64,000 nt of DNA from Homarus americanus (lineage: Eukaryota > Arthropoda > Malacostraca > Decapoda > Nephropidae). The notes under the pieces are model-generated. The model had not been told where the DNA came from. It did no database searches and was given only the letters and a program-made list of their open reading frames with translations. The translations under genes and the position numbers were made by a program. Location: NCBI RefSeq assembly GCF_018991925.1, contig NW_024737068.1, positions 3,183,353-3,247,352 on the forward strand, read 5' to 3'. This document shows, in pieces, positions 63,116-64,000 of the stretch; within the stretch, counting starts at the first letter, position 1, and each line of letters opens with the position of its first letter.

Positions 63116-64000
63116 CAGGGGTTCCCAAACATTTTCACATCAAGGACACCCAAATATGATGAGCCTCAGCCGAGGACTTTAAAAAAAATAAATAAATAAT
63201 AATAATAATTATCCACCCTGTACATGTAATATTTACTTATTCTTACATGAAAAAATATTAATAAATAAAACCATTTTCCTTTTCACGGTTTTTTATTGTT
63301 GTTTTAAATACAAAGCAATGTAAATTCTGTACAAACACAACCACAATACACAAACACAATATTGTGGCACAACCAGAATCCAAAATAAACAAATTTACCT
63401 TCATATCAAAAAGTGCATAACCAAACACAAATCAGGCTATCGGGCATTTCCTGCCTAGTCGGATGGATGGGCTTGGTGGCTCTTGCACAATTTGTCAATG
63501 CGGGGTTTGATATTAGTGAGTGCCAGAGGCCTGTTGTTGTCCACCTACAGGTGTGCTCTGTGCTTGGTTTTCATTACTTTGAGTGTAGAAAATCCTGCCT
63601 CACACAAGTAGGTTGTGGCAAATGGCAAAAGGCATTTCAGAGGTTTTTCAGCCAGGGCAAGAATATAGAATTTAATAGTCATACCCCCTTCATTTGACAT
63701 TTTAATGAGTTCTTCTTGCGAGTTCGGATCAAGATGTGCACCTACTCCGGCTGCAAAGGGGTCTCTAATCCAGTTCAGGTGGGAGTTGTGAAGGTCAGGG
63801 AAATAATCCCAGAGGTAGCCTTGCAGATGATCTAGATGGGAAATAATAAGGGCCGTCATGCTCTTTGCACTGGATGTTGTAAATTCCTGGTGATAAAGTG
63901 GGAACATTTCAGATTCCTTGCTGGAGTTTGCTTTCCCACAGGGAAACTTTTTGCGTGAATGAACGTACTTTGTCCTGTTCATTCAAAAAGCATACTTCAC
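63116..64000 (-). mobile_element. hAT-1, right-arm copy, runs off the window
   Basis: Begins CAGGGGTTCCCAAAC, a canonical hAT (Charlie/ZBED-type) terminus, after the 8-mer ACTTTGAT, the same junction as 49897-49905 in the left arm. The body mirrors 49018-49897 and continues beyond 64000. Confidence 0.88.
63545..64000 (-). pseudogene. hAT-1 transposase C-terminal region (right arm)
   Basis: Clearer than the left copy. ISHLDHLQGYLWDYFPDLHN, LNWIRDPFAAGVGAHLD, EELIKMSNEGGMTIKFYILA and LLPFATTYLCEAGFSTLKVM with KTKHRAHL form the hAT C-terminal dimerisation region as found in ZBED5-like proteins. Upstream, CGKANSSKESEMFPL joins the left-arm order. The window ends within the gene, so the N-terminal half is not visible here. 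Confidence 0.85.

Overview
This is a eukaryotic, transposon-dense window with no host gene, tRNA, rRNA or CRISPR that I can support. Its make-up suggests an arthropod, most likely a decapod crustacean (crayfish, lobster or shrimp type). The reasons are long (AT)n, (GT)n, (TAA)n and (TTA)n microsatellites, several CR1-like LINEs ending in the octamer TTCTTATG, Penelope-like elements (PLEs) with a GIY-YIG domain, Helitrons beginning TCTATATATA, a LINE with an RNase H domain, LTR elements and hAT-type DNA transposons. The organism call is an inference. Two runs of N (16456-16554 and 46401-46500) mark assembly gaps. Nearly every coding region is broken by frameshifts, stops or truncation.

Layout. 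1-5.2 kb: mostly unannotated, with simple repeats and one PLE end. 5.3-6.3 kb: a tandem array of an exact 283-bp unit carrying tRNA-like A and B boxes. 6.3-11.4 kb: a nest of PLE ends, CR1 pieces, (AT)n tracts and more of the 283-bp repeat. 11.8-14.3 kb: a decayed LINE of the group often annotated as craniofacial-development-protein-2-like (LINE-N here). 14.3-14.9 kb: a diverged form of the 283-bp repeat plus (AT)n. 14.9-16.5 kb: an LTR, primer-binding site and gag start of a Ty3/gypsy-like element, cut by a gap. 16.6-17.6 kb: a LINE RT piece split by a solo LTR. 17.6-22.1 kb: Helitron tips, a 25-bp minisatellite and one long Helitron with a canonical 3' end. 22.2-25.2 kb: a LINE tail, simple repeats and a long pyrimidine tract. 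25.4-30.4 kb: two CR1 elements joined end to end. 31.2-32.3 kb: a PLE end with CR1 nested in it. 34.2-37.0 kb: LINE-N on the minus strand. 37.6-46.3 kb: an RT fragment, a 934-bp LTR, an RNase H-bearing LINE interrupted by a young, internally deleted gypsy element, and a gag-protease fragment.

The right quarter (about 49.0-64.0 kb) is a large imperfect inverted duplication. The left arm 49.0-56.7 kb and the right arm 58.85-64.0 kb carry the same ordered series: CR1-F, a shared non-coding block, CR1-E, a second shared block, LINE-N and a hAT relic. The left arm alone contains a 2.48-kb hAT-like transposon (52022-54504) encoding a large transposase-like protein. The right arm preserves its empty target site.

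The elements are layered rather than cooperating. CR1 copies sit in PLEs, a gypsy element sits in a LINE, a solo LTR sits in another LINE, and hAT elements sit in LINE-N and CR1. Several insertions can be confirmed from target duplications or from uninterrupted copies elsewhere in the window. The likeliest novel points are the 283-bp tRNA-like repeat and its link to (AT)n growth, the hammerhead-like motifs at PLE ends, the hAT-like transposon with an empty site in its own window, and the deleted gypsy derivative.
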